A stretch of 58,619 nt of DNA. Source: Steroidobacter agaridevorans (GTDB lineage Bacteria; Pseudomonadota; Gammaproteobacteria; Steroidobacterales; Steroidobacteraceae). The notes below the pieces were generated by a model. It did not search any database, was not told the DNA's origin, and saw nothing but the letters and a program-made list of their open reading frames with translations. Position numbers and translations under genes: made by a program. This document shows positions 1 through 7,676 of the stretch, in pieces; position 1 is the first letter of the stretch, and every line of letters starts with the position of its first letter. The DNA is taken from contig NZ_BLJO01000008.1 in the NCBI RefSeq assembly GCF_009932555.1, positions 1 to 58,619 on the forward strand, in the 5' to 3' direction.

Positions 1-77
1 GCTGCATCAGGGCATCCGTGCCCAAGTCAGCTCCTGCACGTCCCTGTGCCCGCTGCATCAGGGCATCCATGCCCAAG
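1..77. repeat. Two direct repeats of 26 bp at the window edge
   Basis: A 26-bp unit at 1-26 recurs at 52-77 with one mismatch (G to A at unit position 18), separated by 25 bp. Each unit contains a short hairpin in which GGGCA pairs with TGCCC. The first copy is cut by the window edge, so the full array length is unknown. The repeats lie just downstream of the haem oxygenase gene (minus strand) and could be an intergenic palindromic repeat family or part of a 51-bp tandem repeat. Confidence 0.6.
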
Positions 78-84
78 CACTTGA

Positions 85-723
85 TTACGCCGCCGGCGCA
101 GTGCGCAAGCGCAGATCGTTGGCGGCCTGGCTGAAGGAACGGATGAACATGGTGAAGGCGTACACCGCGCCAGACACAGTCTGAGTCTGGTCGTCGGCGG
201 CCTCGTGGGTCTCCAGATGCTCGAGGAAGCTGCGCCACAAGTTGCTGCCTTCGCCGGGCTGACCATGGCTCAGATAGGACGACGCGTTACGAACGTTCTC
301 ATCGGCGCTGGCCAGCACCTGATCCAACTGCACGCGCGCCCCGAGGCGCGAGCCTTCCAATACATACAAGATGCCGAACACTTCGGGCGGCGTCGGTGCT
401 GTACGGCGCAGCGCGAGCGGTTGCACGTCCGACTGCAGGCTTTGCAGGTCGGTGAGAATCGCCGCGCGGCGCGATCGCTCGTGCCAGTCGGGCAACAGTT
501 GATCGACGCCCGCTGTTTCCAGCAGCTGTTCGATCGCGATCAGCGTCGCGGCATTGGCTTGCAGAAAGCGCCGATAGTGAGTCGCATCGGCCAGGTTGAA
601 ACCGGCGGCGATCCGATCGAGGTCGCGATGTAAATGATCGGTCGCGCCTCGCAGCGAGTTGCGGCGGTTCAATTTGACGCTGGAGGTGGCCGGGCCGGTC
701 GTCGGTGTTTCTTCAATTTGCAT
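85..723 (-). CDS. bphO: Biliverdin-producing haem oxygenase (phytochrome-associated)
   Basis: A 212-residue cytosolic haem oxygenase that would open haem to biliverdin IX-alpha, the chromophore of the bacteriophytochrome encoded in the same operon. The motif LRGATDHLH near residues 24-32 matches the family's LRxxTxxxH, making His32 the likely proximal haem ligand; the GSRLGARVQL stretch in the middle resembles the family's distal-helix GSxLGG motif. The ATG at 723 was chosen because it overlaps the end of the upstream hybrid kinase gene by 11 bp and yields the usual family length; an in-frame extension upstream would lie wholly inside that kinase. Coupling to the kinase stop suggests co-translation. 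Assignment is confident; the exact biliverdin isomer is inferred from context. Confidence 0.88.
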   Translation of the reverse strand: MQIEETPTTGPATSSVKLNRRNSLRGATDHLHRDLDRIAAGFNLADATHYRRFLQANAATLIAIEQLLETAGVDQLLPDWHERSRRAAILTDLQSLQSDVQPLALRRTAPTPPEVFGILYVLEGSRLGARVQLDQVLASADENVRNASSYLSHGQPGEGSNLWRSFLEHLETHEAADDQTQTVSGAVYAFTMFIRSFSQAANDLRLRTAPAA

Positions 724-3115
724 GTCGAGCGGAATCCTGACCGTCGAGCACGCTGCGGATGCGCGCTGCCAGGTCATCGAAAGCGAAAGGTTTGGTGATC
801 AGTTGCACGCCCGGGTCGAGCCTTCCGTGATGCACGATTACATCGCGCGCGTAGCCGGTCGCGAACAATACTTTCAAGCGTGGATGGAGGACGACGGCCT
901 GCTGGGCCAGTTGCTGGCCATTCATGCCTCCCGGCAACACTACGTCGCTGAACAGCAGATCGATGTCGCCGGCAGGCGTCTGGCGCAGCAGGTTGAGTGC
1001 GTTGACGCCATCGCGCGCTTCGAGCACATCGTAGCCAAGCTCGCGGACCGTCTCGACGGTAAAAGCGCGTACATCTGGATCGTCTTCTACCACCAGAATC
1101 GTTTCGCGCTTCGCGGCGAGCGACGCTTCGCATTGATTGTCATCTTCGGGCACCTGCGCATCGGGACGAGCGGCGGGCAAATGAATACGAATCGATGTGC
1201 CGGCGCCGTCCGCCGAAGTGATGCGCACCTGGCCGCCGGACTGGCGCACGAAGCCATAGACCTGCGACAACCCGAGACCGGTGCCCTGGCCGACGCTCTT
1301 GGTCGTGAAGAAAGGTTCGAACGCCCGTGCCTGCACTTCGGGCGGCATGCCGGTGCCGGTATCGCGAACGTTGATCACGACGTACTCGCCGCGCGGCAGA
1401 TTTTCTGCCGTACAGTGAGGCGCGTTGCGCAGATCCAGATTGAATGTTTCGATGCTGAGCGTGCCGCCATGAGGCATGGCGTCGCGGGCATTGACAGCCA
1501 GATTCAGCAGCGCGATCTCGAGTTGATTGCCGTCGATCTCCACGTGCCGCAGGTTTGGCGAGAGCGCGGTCTCGACCACAACCAGTTCGCCGAGCGTCCG
1601 TTGGATCATCTCGGACATGCCGGCCACCAGCCGGTTGACCGCCACCGGTCGCGGATTCAACGGCTGTTTGCGCGAGAAGGCCAGCAGGTGCTGAGTGAGA
1701 TTCGCCGCGCGCTGGGCGCCGGCCATGGCGTGATCGGCCGCACGCCGCAAGCGTTCCTGATTCGGCGGCAGCTTGCGTTGCAAAGTTTCGATGTTGCCGA
1801 CCACGACCTGCAGCAGATTGTTGAAGTCATGCGCCATGCCGCCGGTGAGCTGGCCGACCGCCTCCATCTTCTGCGCCTGACGCAGAGCTTCCTGTGCGTG
1901 CTCGAGCTGAGATTGCGCCACCTTGTCTTCGGTGATGTCGCGGCCCACCGCATAGATGTAGCCGTGACCGAGCGCCGTCGACCAGGAAATCCAGCGGGTC
2001 TCACCGCCTCGGCAAACGAATCTGCATTCGAACGGGCGCTGATTCTCGTGAGCCGCTTGCGCCATGGCCTGCTGGACCACGGAGGCGTCGTCGGGATGGG
2101 CAAACTTCGCGAGATGCTCGCCGACCACTTCGCTGGTGCCGTGGCCGAGCGACGCCTGCCACGCTGGATTGACTTCGATGAGCGCGCCGACCGGCGTCAT
2201 CACCGCCATCAGGTCTTTCGACAGTTGCCACAAGTGATCGCGCTCGGCGGTCTTGTGAGCGACCCGCAACTTCAGCGTCTGATTCAAATCCTGCAGGGCG
2301 GCCTCGGCCTGCTTGCGCTCGGTGATGTCGTTGACGATGCCGATCAGGCGAGTGCACGCGCCGCCGTCCTGGAACGAGCGGCCCGACAGCGAGATCCAGC
2401 GCTCTTGCGCATCGCCGGCGCGGATGATGCGAAACTCGGTGGCAACGTTGCTCGCGCTCCCGGCCTGGAGCGTTTCATTCAAGATCGTTTCGATGCGCAG
2501 CCGATCGCCGCTGTGACAGCTCTTCAGAAACGTTTCGTGACTGGCGACGGTGTCCGGTGCGAGCCCGAACAGCTCGCGACAGCGCGCATCCACATCGAAA
2601 GTGCCGGTTGCGGGATCGAACTCCCAGCGGCCCAGGCCCGCGGTCTCGATTGCCAGTTGCGCGCTGGTCTCGCTGATGCGCAGGGCTTGTTCGGCCCGCA
2701 CACGATCCTGACGCTCGCGCGCTTCGGCGACGGCACGGTCGACTGCGGCCGGCAAACGGCTCAAGCCGCGTTTCATCACATAGTCGGTTGCGCCCCGGCG
2801 CAATGCGTTGATCGCGAACTCTTCGCCGACCACGCCGGAGACGAAGATGAAAGGCATATCGGGATGGTGCTCGCGCACGATGTCGAGCGCCGTCAGCCCG
2901 TCGAAGTCGGGCAGGGAATAATCCGCCAGCACCACGTCGTAGCCGCCGTTGCCGATTTCGCGCATGAAGTCGTCGCGGGTCGCTACTCGCTGCACCGTGT
3001 TCGCACTGTCTGCTTTTGCCAGATGAGTGATGGCGAGCTCGGCATCGATCTCGCTGTCTTCCAGCAAGAGAATGCGTGTCTGCGCGTTGGTGCGAGAGGC
3101 GAGCTCGGCTACCAT
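713..3115 (-). CDS. Hybrid histidine kinase: REC-PAS-PAS-HisKA-HATPase-REC
   Basis: An 800-residue cytosolic hybrid sensor kinase without membrane segments. An N-terminal receiver (phospho-acceptor candidate Asp65) is followed by two PAS folds (about 145-270 and 295-400), a HisKA helix with GGMAHDFNNLL and the phospho-His near 429, a HATPase domain with N-box VNARDAM and G-box GTGLGLS, and a C-terminal receiver with Asp724 in FSDVVLPGG. The start at 3115 lies 2 bp after the upstream response regulator stop. Upstream in-frame codons overlap that regulator and read as low-complexity Arg-rich sequence, so they are rejected. Its place inside the phytochrome operon suggests it receives phosphate or a protein contact from the light-sensing kinase; that is an inference. 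Confidence 0.9.
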   Translation of the reverse strand: MVAELASRTNAQTRILLLEDSEIDAELAITHLAKADSANTVQRVATRDDFMREIGNGGYDVVLADYSLPDFDGLTALDIVREHHPDMPFIFVSGVVGEEFAINALRRGATDYVMKRGLSRLPAAVDRAVAEARERQDRVRAEQALRISETSAQLAIETAGLGRWEFDPATGTFDVDARCRELFGLAPDTVASHETFLKSCHSGDRLRIETILNETLQAGSASNVATEFRIIRAGDAQERWISLSGRSFQDGGACTRLIGIVNDITERKQAEAALQDLNQTLKLRVAHKTAERDHLWQLSKDLMAVMTPVGALIEVNPAWQASLGHGTSEVVGEHLAKFAHPDDASVVQQAMAQAAHENQRPFECRFVCRGGETRWISWSTALGHGYIYAVGRDITEDKVAQSQLEHAQEALRQAQKMEAVGQLTGGMAHDFNNLLQVVVGNIETLQRKLPPNQERLRRAADHAMAGAQRAANLTQHLLAFSRKQPLNPRPVAVNRLVAGMSEMIQRTLGELVVVETALSPNLRHVEIDGNQLEIALLNLAVNARDAMPHGGTLSIETFNLDLRNAPHCTAENLPRGEYVVINVRDTGTGMPPEVQARAFEPFFTTKSVGQGTGLGLSQVYGFVRQSGGQVRITSADGAGTSIRIHLPAARPDAQVPEDDNQCEASLAAKRETILVVEDDPDVRAFTVETVRELGYDVLEARDGVNALNLLRQTPAGDIDLLFSDVVLPGGMNGQQLAQQAVVLHPRLKVLFATGYARDVIVHHGRLDPGVQLITKPFAFDDLAARIRSVLDGQDSARHAN

Positions 3116-3117
3116 GG

Positions 3118-3582
3118 CTACTTCTTGCCCGTGCCAGACATCGCCATGCGAGGCGGCGTTTCGTTGAGAACACCCCAGAACATGCCCAGATCCTGGATCG
3201 CTTCGAAGAACGCGTTGAAGTCCACCGGCTTCACGACGAAAGCATTCACGCCGAGCTCGTAGCTGCGCACCAGGTCGCTTTCCTCGCGCGACGACGTGAG
3301 CATCACGACAGGGACGGAACGCGTCTGTCCATTGGACTTGATGTTTGCAAGCACTTCCAGGCCATCGACCTTCGGCAGTTTCAGATCCAGCAGCACCACT
3401 GCCGGATCGCCCGGCAGGCGGTCTTTGTACTGGCCGCGGCTGTACAGATAATCCAGGGCCTCGGCGCCATCGCGGGCCACGACGATGTCGTTGGCCAGCT
3501 GGCACTTGGCCAACGCGGCGAGGGTCAGCTCGATATCTTTCAGGTTGTCTTCGACCAACAGGATGGGCCGCAGATCAGCCAT
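3118..3582 (-). CDS. Single-domain response regulator (Rcp1-like)
   Basis: A 154-residue stand-alone receiver with no output domain. The acidic pair is in LLVEDN (residues 8-13), the phospho-acceptor is Asp66 in LLDLKLP, the switch Thr is in MLTSS, and the conserved Lys118 is in VVKPVD. This form is typical of the small regulators encoded beside phytochrome kinases, which act as direct phosphate acceptors. The ATG at 3582 has AAGGAG about 9 bp upstream and overlaps the phytochrome stop by 8 bp, so it is preferred over a longer reading. Output must be through protein contact or onward phosphotransfer, possibly to the hybrid kinase encoded next. Confidence 0.9.
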   Translation of the reverse strand: MADLRPILLVEDNLKDIELTLAALAKCQLANDIVVARDGAEALDYLYSRGQYKDRLPGDPAVVLLDLKLPKVDGLEVLANIKSNGQTRSVPVVMLTSSREESDLVRSYELGVNAFVVKPVDFNAFFEAIQDLGMFWGVLNETPPRMAMSGTGKK

Positions 3583-5809
3583 CGACGCTTGCTCCTTTAC
3601 GAGGTATGCCAAAGCGGAATTCCGCGCCTCGATCGACGGCGCCATGCGCTTCGATCCAGCCGCCGTGACGCTCGATGATCCGGTGTGTCAATGCCAGTCC
3701 TATGCCAGTGCCGGCGAAATCTTCCATGCGATGCAGCCGTTGGAACACGCCAAACAGTTTGTGCGCGTACGCCATGTCGAAGCCGACGCCGTTGTCGCGC
3801 ACTGTGTAAACGCACTCCGACGCAAGTTGTTCACCGCCGATCTCGATGATTGCGGGCGAGCGGTCGCGGCTGTACTTGAGAGCGTTGTCCACCAGGTTGT
3901 ACAGGGCCTGGCGCAACAGCGCGGCGTCGCCATTGGTTGGCGGCAGCGGTTGAACGCGCCATTCGATCTGGCGGCTGCGGGTATCGGGTTCCACCGAGCG
4001 GATGATTTCCTGCACCACTTTCTGCATATCGACCGGCGCCATCGAGAGCGCCGTGCGGCCGAGCTGCGAAAAACTCAGCAGATCGTCGACCAGCTGACCG
4101 GCCGACGCGGCGGCCTCGTTGATGCTGTCGAGATAGTGCTGCGACTGGGCGCTCAGCGACTGCTCACGGTCGCGCAGCAGCTGGGTGTATCCGACGATGT
4201 GCCGGAACGGCGCACGCAGGTCGTGGCTCACCGAATAGGAGAACGACTCCAGCTCGCGGTTCGAGCGTTGCAGCTGGCTGGTGAGCTCGGCGCGCTCCTC
4301 GGCGCGACGAAGCACGAAATTGACGATGGCGCTTCGGAAGTCCACCGCACCGTCGATTTCGGCCTGCGACCACGGCAAGGCGCGGCCTTTCACCAACTCT
4401 TTCCAACTGGCGAACGAGTTGCGCGGCGTCAGGCGTTCGTTTTCCACTTGTTTGGCTTCGCGTGGATCGCCGGCCCACAGCACGGTTCGCTCCACTTCGG
4501 GGCGGAACCAGAGGATGTAGCTCGAATGCAATTGTGAGATCGAAATCGCCAGCACGCCGCTCGCCGCATCGACGATGTCGGCAAACTCGGGCCATTGCTG
4601 GCCGAGGCTGTCGGTCACGAAAGAATCGGCGCCCTGCCGATGCAGTTTTTCGGTCAGCGCTCGCAGCCGATCCTGTGGCGGCGTGACGCCGGCGGTGAAC
4701 AATGAATCATCGTGCAAAACCGCCGCGCCGCTCGCGTTGGCGATCTTCAACCAGGTGTCCGCGTGATTGCCGAGGCCGCTTTGGAATGAATCGCTGGCTG
4801 CGATCTTGGTCAGCAGCTCGCTTTCCACCTGCTTGAGATCGATACGCCGGGCGGCGTACGCGCCGCGCTGACGCGCGCCGATGTGTTGGGACAGCACCTG
4901 GCCCATCAGATCGCACGCGGTGCGCGCCTGTGCATTGACTCGTCGAGGCAACGCATTGTGAGCGGATACCAGGCCCCACAAACGGCCGTCGACCAGCACC
5001 GAAATGGACATCGACGCGAGCGTGCCCATGTTTCGCATGTATTGGAGATGCACTGGCGAGACGCTGCGTAGGGCAGCGAAGCTCAGATCCAAAGGCGTGC
5101 CGCCTTCATCCAGCGGCGGCTCGATCGGCACGGGCGTGTAGTTCGCGTCCGGAATCACGCGCAGCCGGTTGAGTCGATACAGCTCACGCGCCTGCGGAGG
5201 AATGTCCGACGCGGGAAAGCGCAGGCCGGCGTAGGAGGGCAGCACACCGTCGCCGTCTTCGGCCAGCACTTCGCCGTTCCATTGCTCGTCGAAACGATAG
5301 ATCAGGATGCGATTGAAGCCGCTGATCTGCCGGAACTCGCGGGCGGCGGCTGCGCATAGCGCGGCGAGATCTTCGTGCGCCGGCAGATCTTCCATGAAGC
5401 GGCCGACCCGCGGGTAATAGGCTTCGAGCGTTTCGCCTTCGGTCTCGGGCGGCTCCTCGAACTCGAGAATGATCCCCTGAGCCGTCTGATGGCCGAGCAC
5501 CTGCAGGCGCTGGCCATTGATGTCCAATGTTCTTAAATAACTACTGTCGGGGTTGGCCAGCCAGCTATCGATCTGGCGCCTGGCGGATGCACCGACCAGT
5601 TCGGCCAGCGAAAGGCCGAGCACGGTCGAGCCGCGGCGCTTGCCGAGCAGTGCCGTTGCATTGGCACTTGCCTGCACGATCCGCTTGCTGCCGGGATCCA
5701 CAACCACAAGCGACCCATGCGGCTGAATGCTGCCCGGAATCCGGATAGCTTCTTGCGCGCATAAGTCGAGGTCGAGGTTGAGATCGGATGTCGAGACCGC
5801 TGACACCAT
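3575..5809 (-). CDS. bphP: Bacteriophytochrome histidine kinase (PAS-GAF-PHY-HisKA-HATPase)
   Basis: A 744-residue red/far-red photoreceptor kinase. Cys17, just before the IPGSIQPHG motif, is in the position of the biliverdin-attaching cysteine of bacteriophytochromes. The GAF domain shows PASDIPPQARELY at about 199-211 and the chromophore-pocket histidines at about 254 and 284. The PHY domain keeps the tongue motif PRNSF at about 462-466. The kinase core has SVSHDLRAPF with His529, the N-box NLVDNALKYS and a GTGIGLAL G-box. It is first in a tightly packed operon with a response regulator, a hybrid kinase and haem oxygenase, so chromophore synthesis and signal relay are co-expressed. No membrane segment is seen. 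Photochemistry (Pr or Pfr ground state) cannot be read from sequence. Confidence 0.95.
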   Translation of the reverse strand: MVSAVSTSDLNLDLDLCAQEAIRIPGSIQPHGSLVVVDPGSKRIVQASANATALLGKRRGSTVLGLSLAELVGASARRQIDSWLANPDSSYLRTLDINGQRLQVLGHQTAQGIILEFEEPPETEGETLEAYYPRVGRFMEDLPAHEDLAALCAAAAREFRQISGFNRILIYRFDEQWNGEVLAEDGDGVLPSYAGLRFPASDIPPQARELYRLNRLRVIPDANYTPVPIEPPLDEGGTPLDLSFAALRSVSPVHLQYMRNMGTLASMSISVLVDGRLWGLVSAHNALPRRVNAQARTACDLMGQVLSQHIGARQRGAYAARRIDLKQVESELLTKIAASDSFQSGLGNHADTWLKIANASGAAVLHDDSLFTAGVTPPQDRLRALTEKLHRQGADSFVTDSLGQQWPEFADIVDAASGVLAISISQLHSSYILWFRPEVERTVLWAGDPREAKQVENERLTPRNSFASWKELVKGRALPWSQAEIDGAVDFRSAIVNFVLRRAEERAELTSQLQRSNRELESFSYSVSHDLRAPFRHIVGYTQLLRDREQSLSAQSQHYLDSINEAAASAGQLVDDLLSFSQLGRTALSMAPVDMQKVVQEIIRSVEPDTRSRQIEWRVQPLPPTNGDAALLRQALYNLVDNALKYSRDRSPAIIEIGGEQLASECVYTVRDNGVGFDMAYAHKLFGVFQRLHRMEDFAGTGIGLALTHRIIERHGGWIEAHGAVDRGAEFRFGIPRKGASVDG

Positions 5810-5876
5810 CCGCCGCTCATCGAGCTTGATTTTCTGCGCGATCCAATGCGTGGAAGGCGCAGAAAGTTCCGTTTAT

Positions 5877-6326
5877 TCAACTACGGCGGCGGAACTGCAG
5901 GAACGGAGTGAGATGGCCGATCTGGTTGTACAGAATCTGCGCTCGCGCGTTGGTGTTTTCTGTATGCCAGTAGACGCGGGCGCTGCCGCGCTCGTCGGCT
6001 GCTTTGTAGACAGCTTCGATCAGCGAGCGACCGACATGCCGACCGCGCCCCTGCGGATCGACGAACAAATCTTCCAGATAGCAGTAGCCGACCGGCGACC
6101 AGGTCGAGAGATGGAAATGATAATGAACGAAGCCGACCATCCGCCCGCCGTCATCGAGTCCGGCGAAGCCCCACAGCTCGCGACCTTCCATGAGCCGGCG
6201 CCAGGTCAGGTCGGTGGTCGATTGCGGCAGGGTTTGTTGATAGAACTGCAGATATCCAGCCCACAGCTCATCCCAGCGGGCACGGTCATCGGCTTGCAAC
6301 GGGCGCACACACGAAGTTGACGTCAT
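5877..6326 (-). CDS. GNAT family N-acetyltransferase
   Basis: A 149-residue acetyl-CoA-dependent N-acetyltransferase. The segment YLEDLFVDPQGRGRHVG around residues 83-99 is the acetyl-CoA pyrophosphate loop (motif A), and NTNARAQILYNQIGH near the C terminus is motif B. Length fits a single GNAT domain. Substrate is unknown; the family acts on amines, amino acids, antibiotics or protein N termini. It lies 67 bp upstream of the phytochrome gene on the same strand and could share a transcript with it, although nothing in its function ties it to light sensing. Confidence 0.85.
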   Translation of the reverse strand: MTSTSCVRPLQADDRARWDELWAGYLQFYQQTLPQSTTDLTWRRLMEGRELWGFAGLDDGGRMVGFVHYHFHLSTWSPVGYCYLEDLFVDPQGRGRHVGRSLIEAVYKAADERGSARVYWHTENTNARAQILYNQIGHLTPFLQFRRRS

Positions 6327-6383
6327 ACGGTCCTCAGGCTGCCACTTTGCGTGGAAGTATAAAGGACCGGATCGGTGGCCGAA

Positions 6384-6734
6384 TTACTCTCGGCGATCGT
6401 TCTGCTCGTCGATCTCTTTTTCCGCGCTCAACCAGTCGTCGAGCTCGCTGCCGGGCGCGAAGCCGCGACGTTCGGCGCGCCAATAGGCGGCTTCGGCAAT
6501 CCTTGCTTCGCGATTTCCGGAAAGCGACGGCAGCTCGCGCTGTTGCAGATTGCTTTTGGTGATCTCGACATCGTGAGTCGCGGCTTCGCCGACGACGCCG
6601 TCGGCAGCGCGATTTTCGACAGCGTCGGCATCGGCGAGCTTCTGCTCCTCGTTGGTCACAGTCGTCACCGGCGGCAGCGTGCGCGTCGATCCTTTCTTGG
6701 AGCGGGGGTTCGTACCTGAGGGGCGGCTCGCCAT
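6384..6734 (-). CDS. DUF2934 domain protein
   Basis: A 116-residue soluble, charged protein. The C-terminal third (about residues 78-110) matches the DUF2934 pattern: I-A-x-x-A-Y-x-x-A-E-R-R-G, then G-S-x-L-D-D-W-L-x-A-E-x-E-I. The N-terminal 75 residues are polar, rich in Lys, Thr, Ala and Glu, and probably disordered. The start has GGAG about 8 bp upstream. The function of the family is not established; members often occur in rhizobia and other soil bacteria near stress genes. Here it is followed upstream by a hemerythrin-like gene, which fits a stress context only loosely. Confidence 0.75.
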   Translation of the reverse strand: MASRPSGTNPRSKKGSTRTLPPVTTVTNEEQKLADADAVENRAADGVVGEAATHDVEITKSNLQQRELPSLSGNREARIAEAAYWRAERRGFAPGSELDDWLSAEKEIDEQNDRRE

Positions 6735-6850
6735 GATGATCTCCGATCGGCGGTTGTGTTCATCCTCGAGTCAAACGTCATCGACCGACAAAGGTTCCAG
6801 GAACTACATGGCTGGAGCAGCGCTGCGCTCATTCTTCCGACCGCACTGAA

Positions 6851-6885
6851 GAAAACGGCGGTGACTCGTCAGAGCCACCGCCGTT
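6851..6885 (-). terminator. Rho-independent terminator after the hemerythrin-like gene
   Basis: A perfect 10-bp inverted repeat (AACGGCGGTG and its complement) with a 12-nt loop lies 27 bp beyond the stop of the hemerythrin-like gene. On the minus strand it is followed by a short run of four T. The run is short, so the efficiency is uncertain. Confidence 0.6.
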
Positions 6886-6911
6886 CGGTGCGATCACAAT
6901 CAAGTCACATC

Positions 6912-7526
6912 TCAATGGCGTGCGCGACTCGCCGAGCTGCGTGCCGATTTGCTACGGCTGCCGGCGCGAGCCTGGCGGCGTTTGGCTGCTGAAGTGCGCG
7001 ATCCCGTCGAGCGCTTGCGTCGCGGCTCCGGCGCTTCTTCGGCTTCGATGCCCATCTGCTCCATCAACTGCATCTTTCGTTGCGCGAGCTGGCTGCCCAG
7101 CTCCTTGAGGTCGAGCTCGGTCTCCTTGAGCGCGGGGAACAGCTCCTTCTCCTCCTCCTTGACGTGATGCTTCACGTATTCCATCAGCACCGTCACCAGC
7201 GGCTTGAACTCCGGATCCTCCGGCGTGCCGGCTTCGATCTTGGCAATCAGCTCCTTGGCGGAGCCGTGCTCGATCTCGGCCTCGTACACCATTTCGTCGT
7301 CTTCCTCGTCGAAGGCCTCCTTGGCCCGCGGATACAGCAGCTCTTCCTCGATCTGCGTATGCACCGTCAACATCTGACAGATGCGGGTCGCGAGCTCCGA
7401 CTGCTCGCTTTCGTCGGCGTCCTCGAATTCAGCGAACAACGCTTCCACCGCACGATGGTCTTGCTTGAGCAAAGCAATTGCATCCCGCGGTGCATCCGTC
7501 GAACTTGTGTGTGTGGCTCGTGCCAT
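6912..7526 (-). CDS. Hemerythrin HHE-domain protein with basic tail
   Basis: A 204-residue protein with a four-helix hemerythrin-like domain (about residues 12-150): histidines fall in LLKQDHRAVEALF, LTVHTQIEEELLYP, IEHGSAKEL and KHHVKEEEKELFPAL, the usual non-haem di-iron ligand pattern. Such proteins bind oxygen or nitric oxide or act as oxidative or nitrosative stress sinks. The last 40 residues are Arg/Lys/Ser/Ala-rich and resemble histone H1-type tails, suggesting nucleic-acid contact. The ATG at 7526 was chosen for GAGGAG 8 bp upstream; an ATG 18 bp further upstream is possible but has a poorer site. Iron binding is a family expectation; DNA binding is inference. Confidence 0.85.
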   Translation of the reverse strand: MARATHTSSTDAPRDAIALLKQDHRAVEALFAEFEDADESEQSELATRICQMLTVHTQIEEELLYPRAKEAFDEEDDEMVYEAEIEHGSAKELIAKIEAGTPEDPEFKPLVTVLMEYVKHHVKEEEKELFPALKETELDLKELGSQLAQRKMQLMEQMGIEAEEAPEPRRKRSTGSRTSAAKRRQARAGSRSKSARSSASRARH

Positions 7527-7676
7527 GGGCTTGCTCCTCGACATTTGAACTTGAGTGGGAGTGGCTAGCTCCGGAGCAATGACCTGCGAAGACTCGAAGT
7601 TCCTGAGCAGGAACCATGAGAGCAGAGCGCGGACAACATCCACTCGCGCAGGAGGCGAGTGGTTATCAAATGTTAG

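Noticed and set aside
1-77. CRISPR array fragment
   Set aside because: Only two copies, one mismatch, and a spacer that shares composition with the unit; no cas genes in the window.
659-3262. Plus-strand 867-codon frame across the hybrid kinase
   Set aside because: Antisense shadow of a gene with clear REC, PAS, HisKA and HATPase motifs; composition is Arg/His-rich and matches no family.
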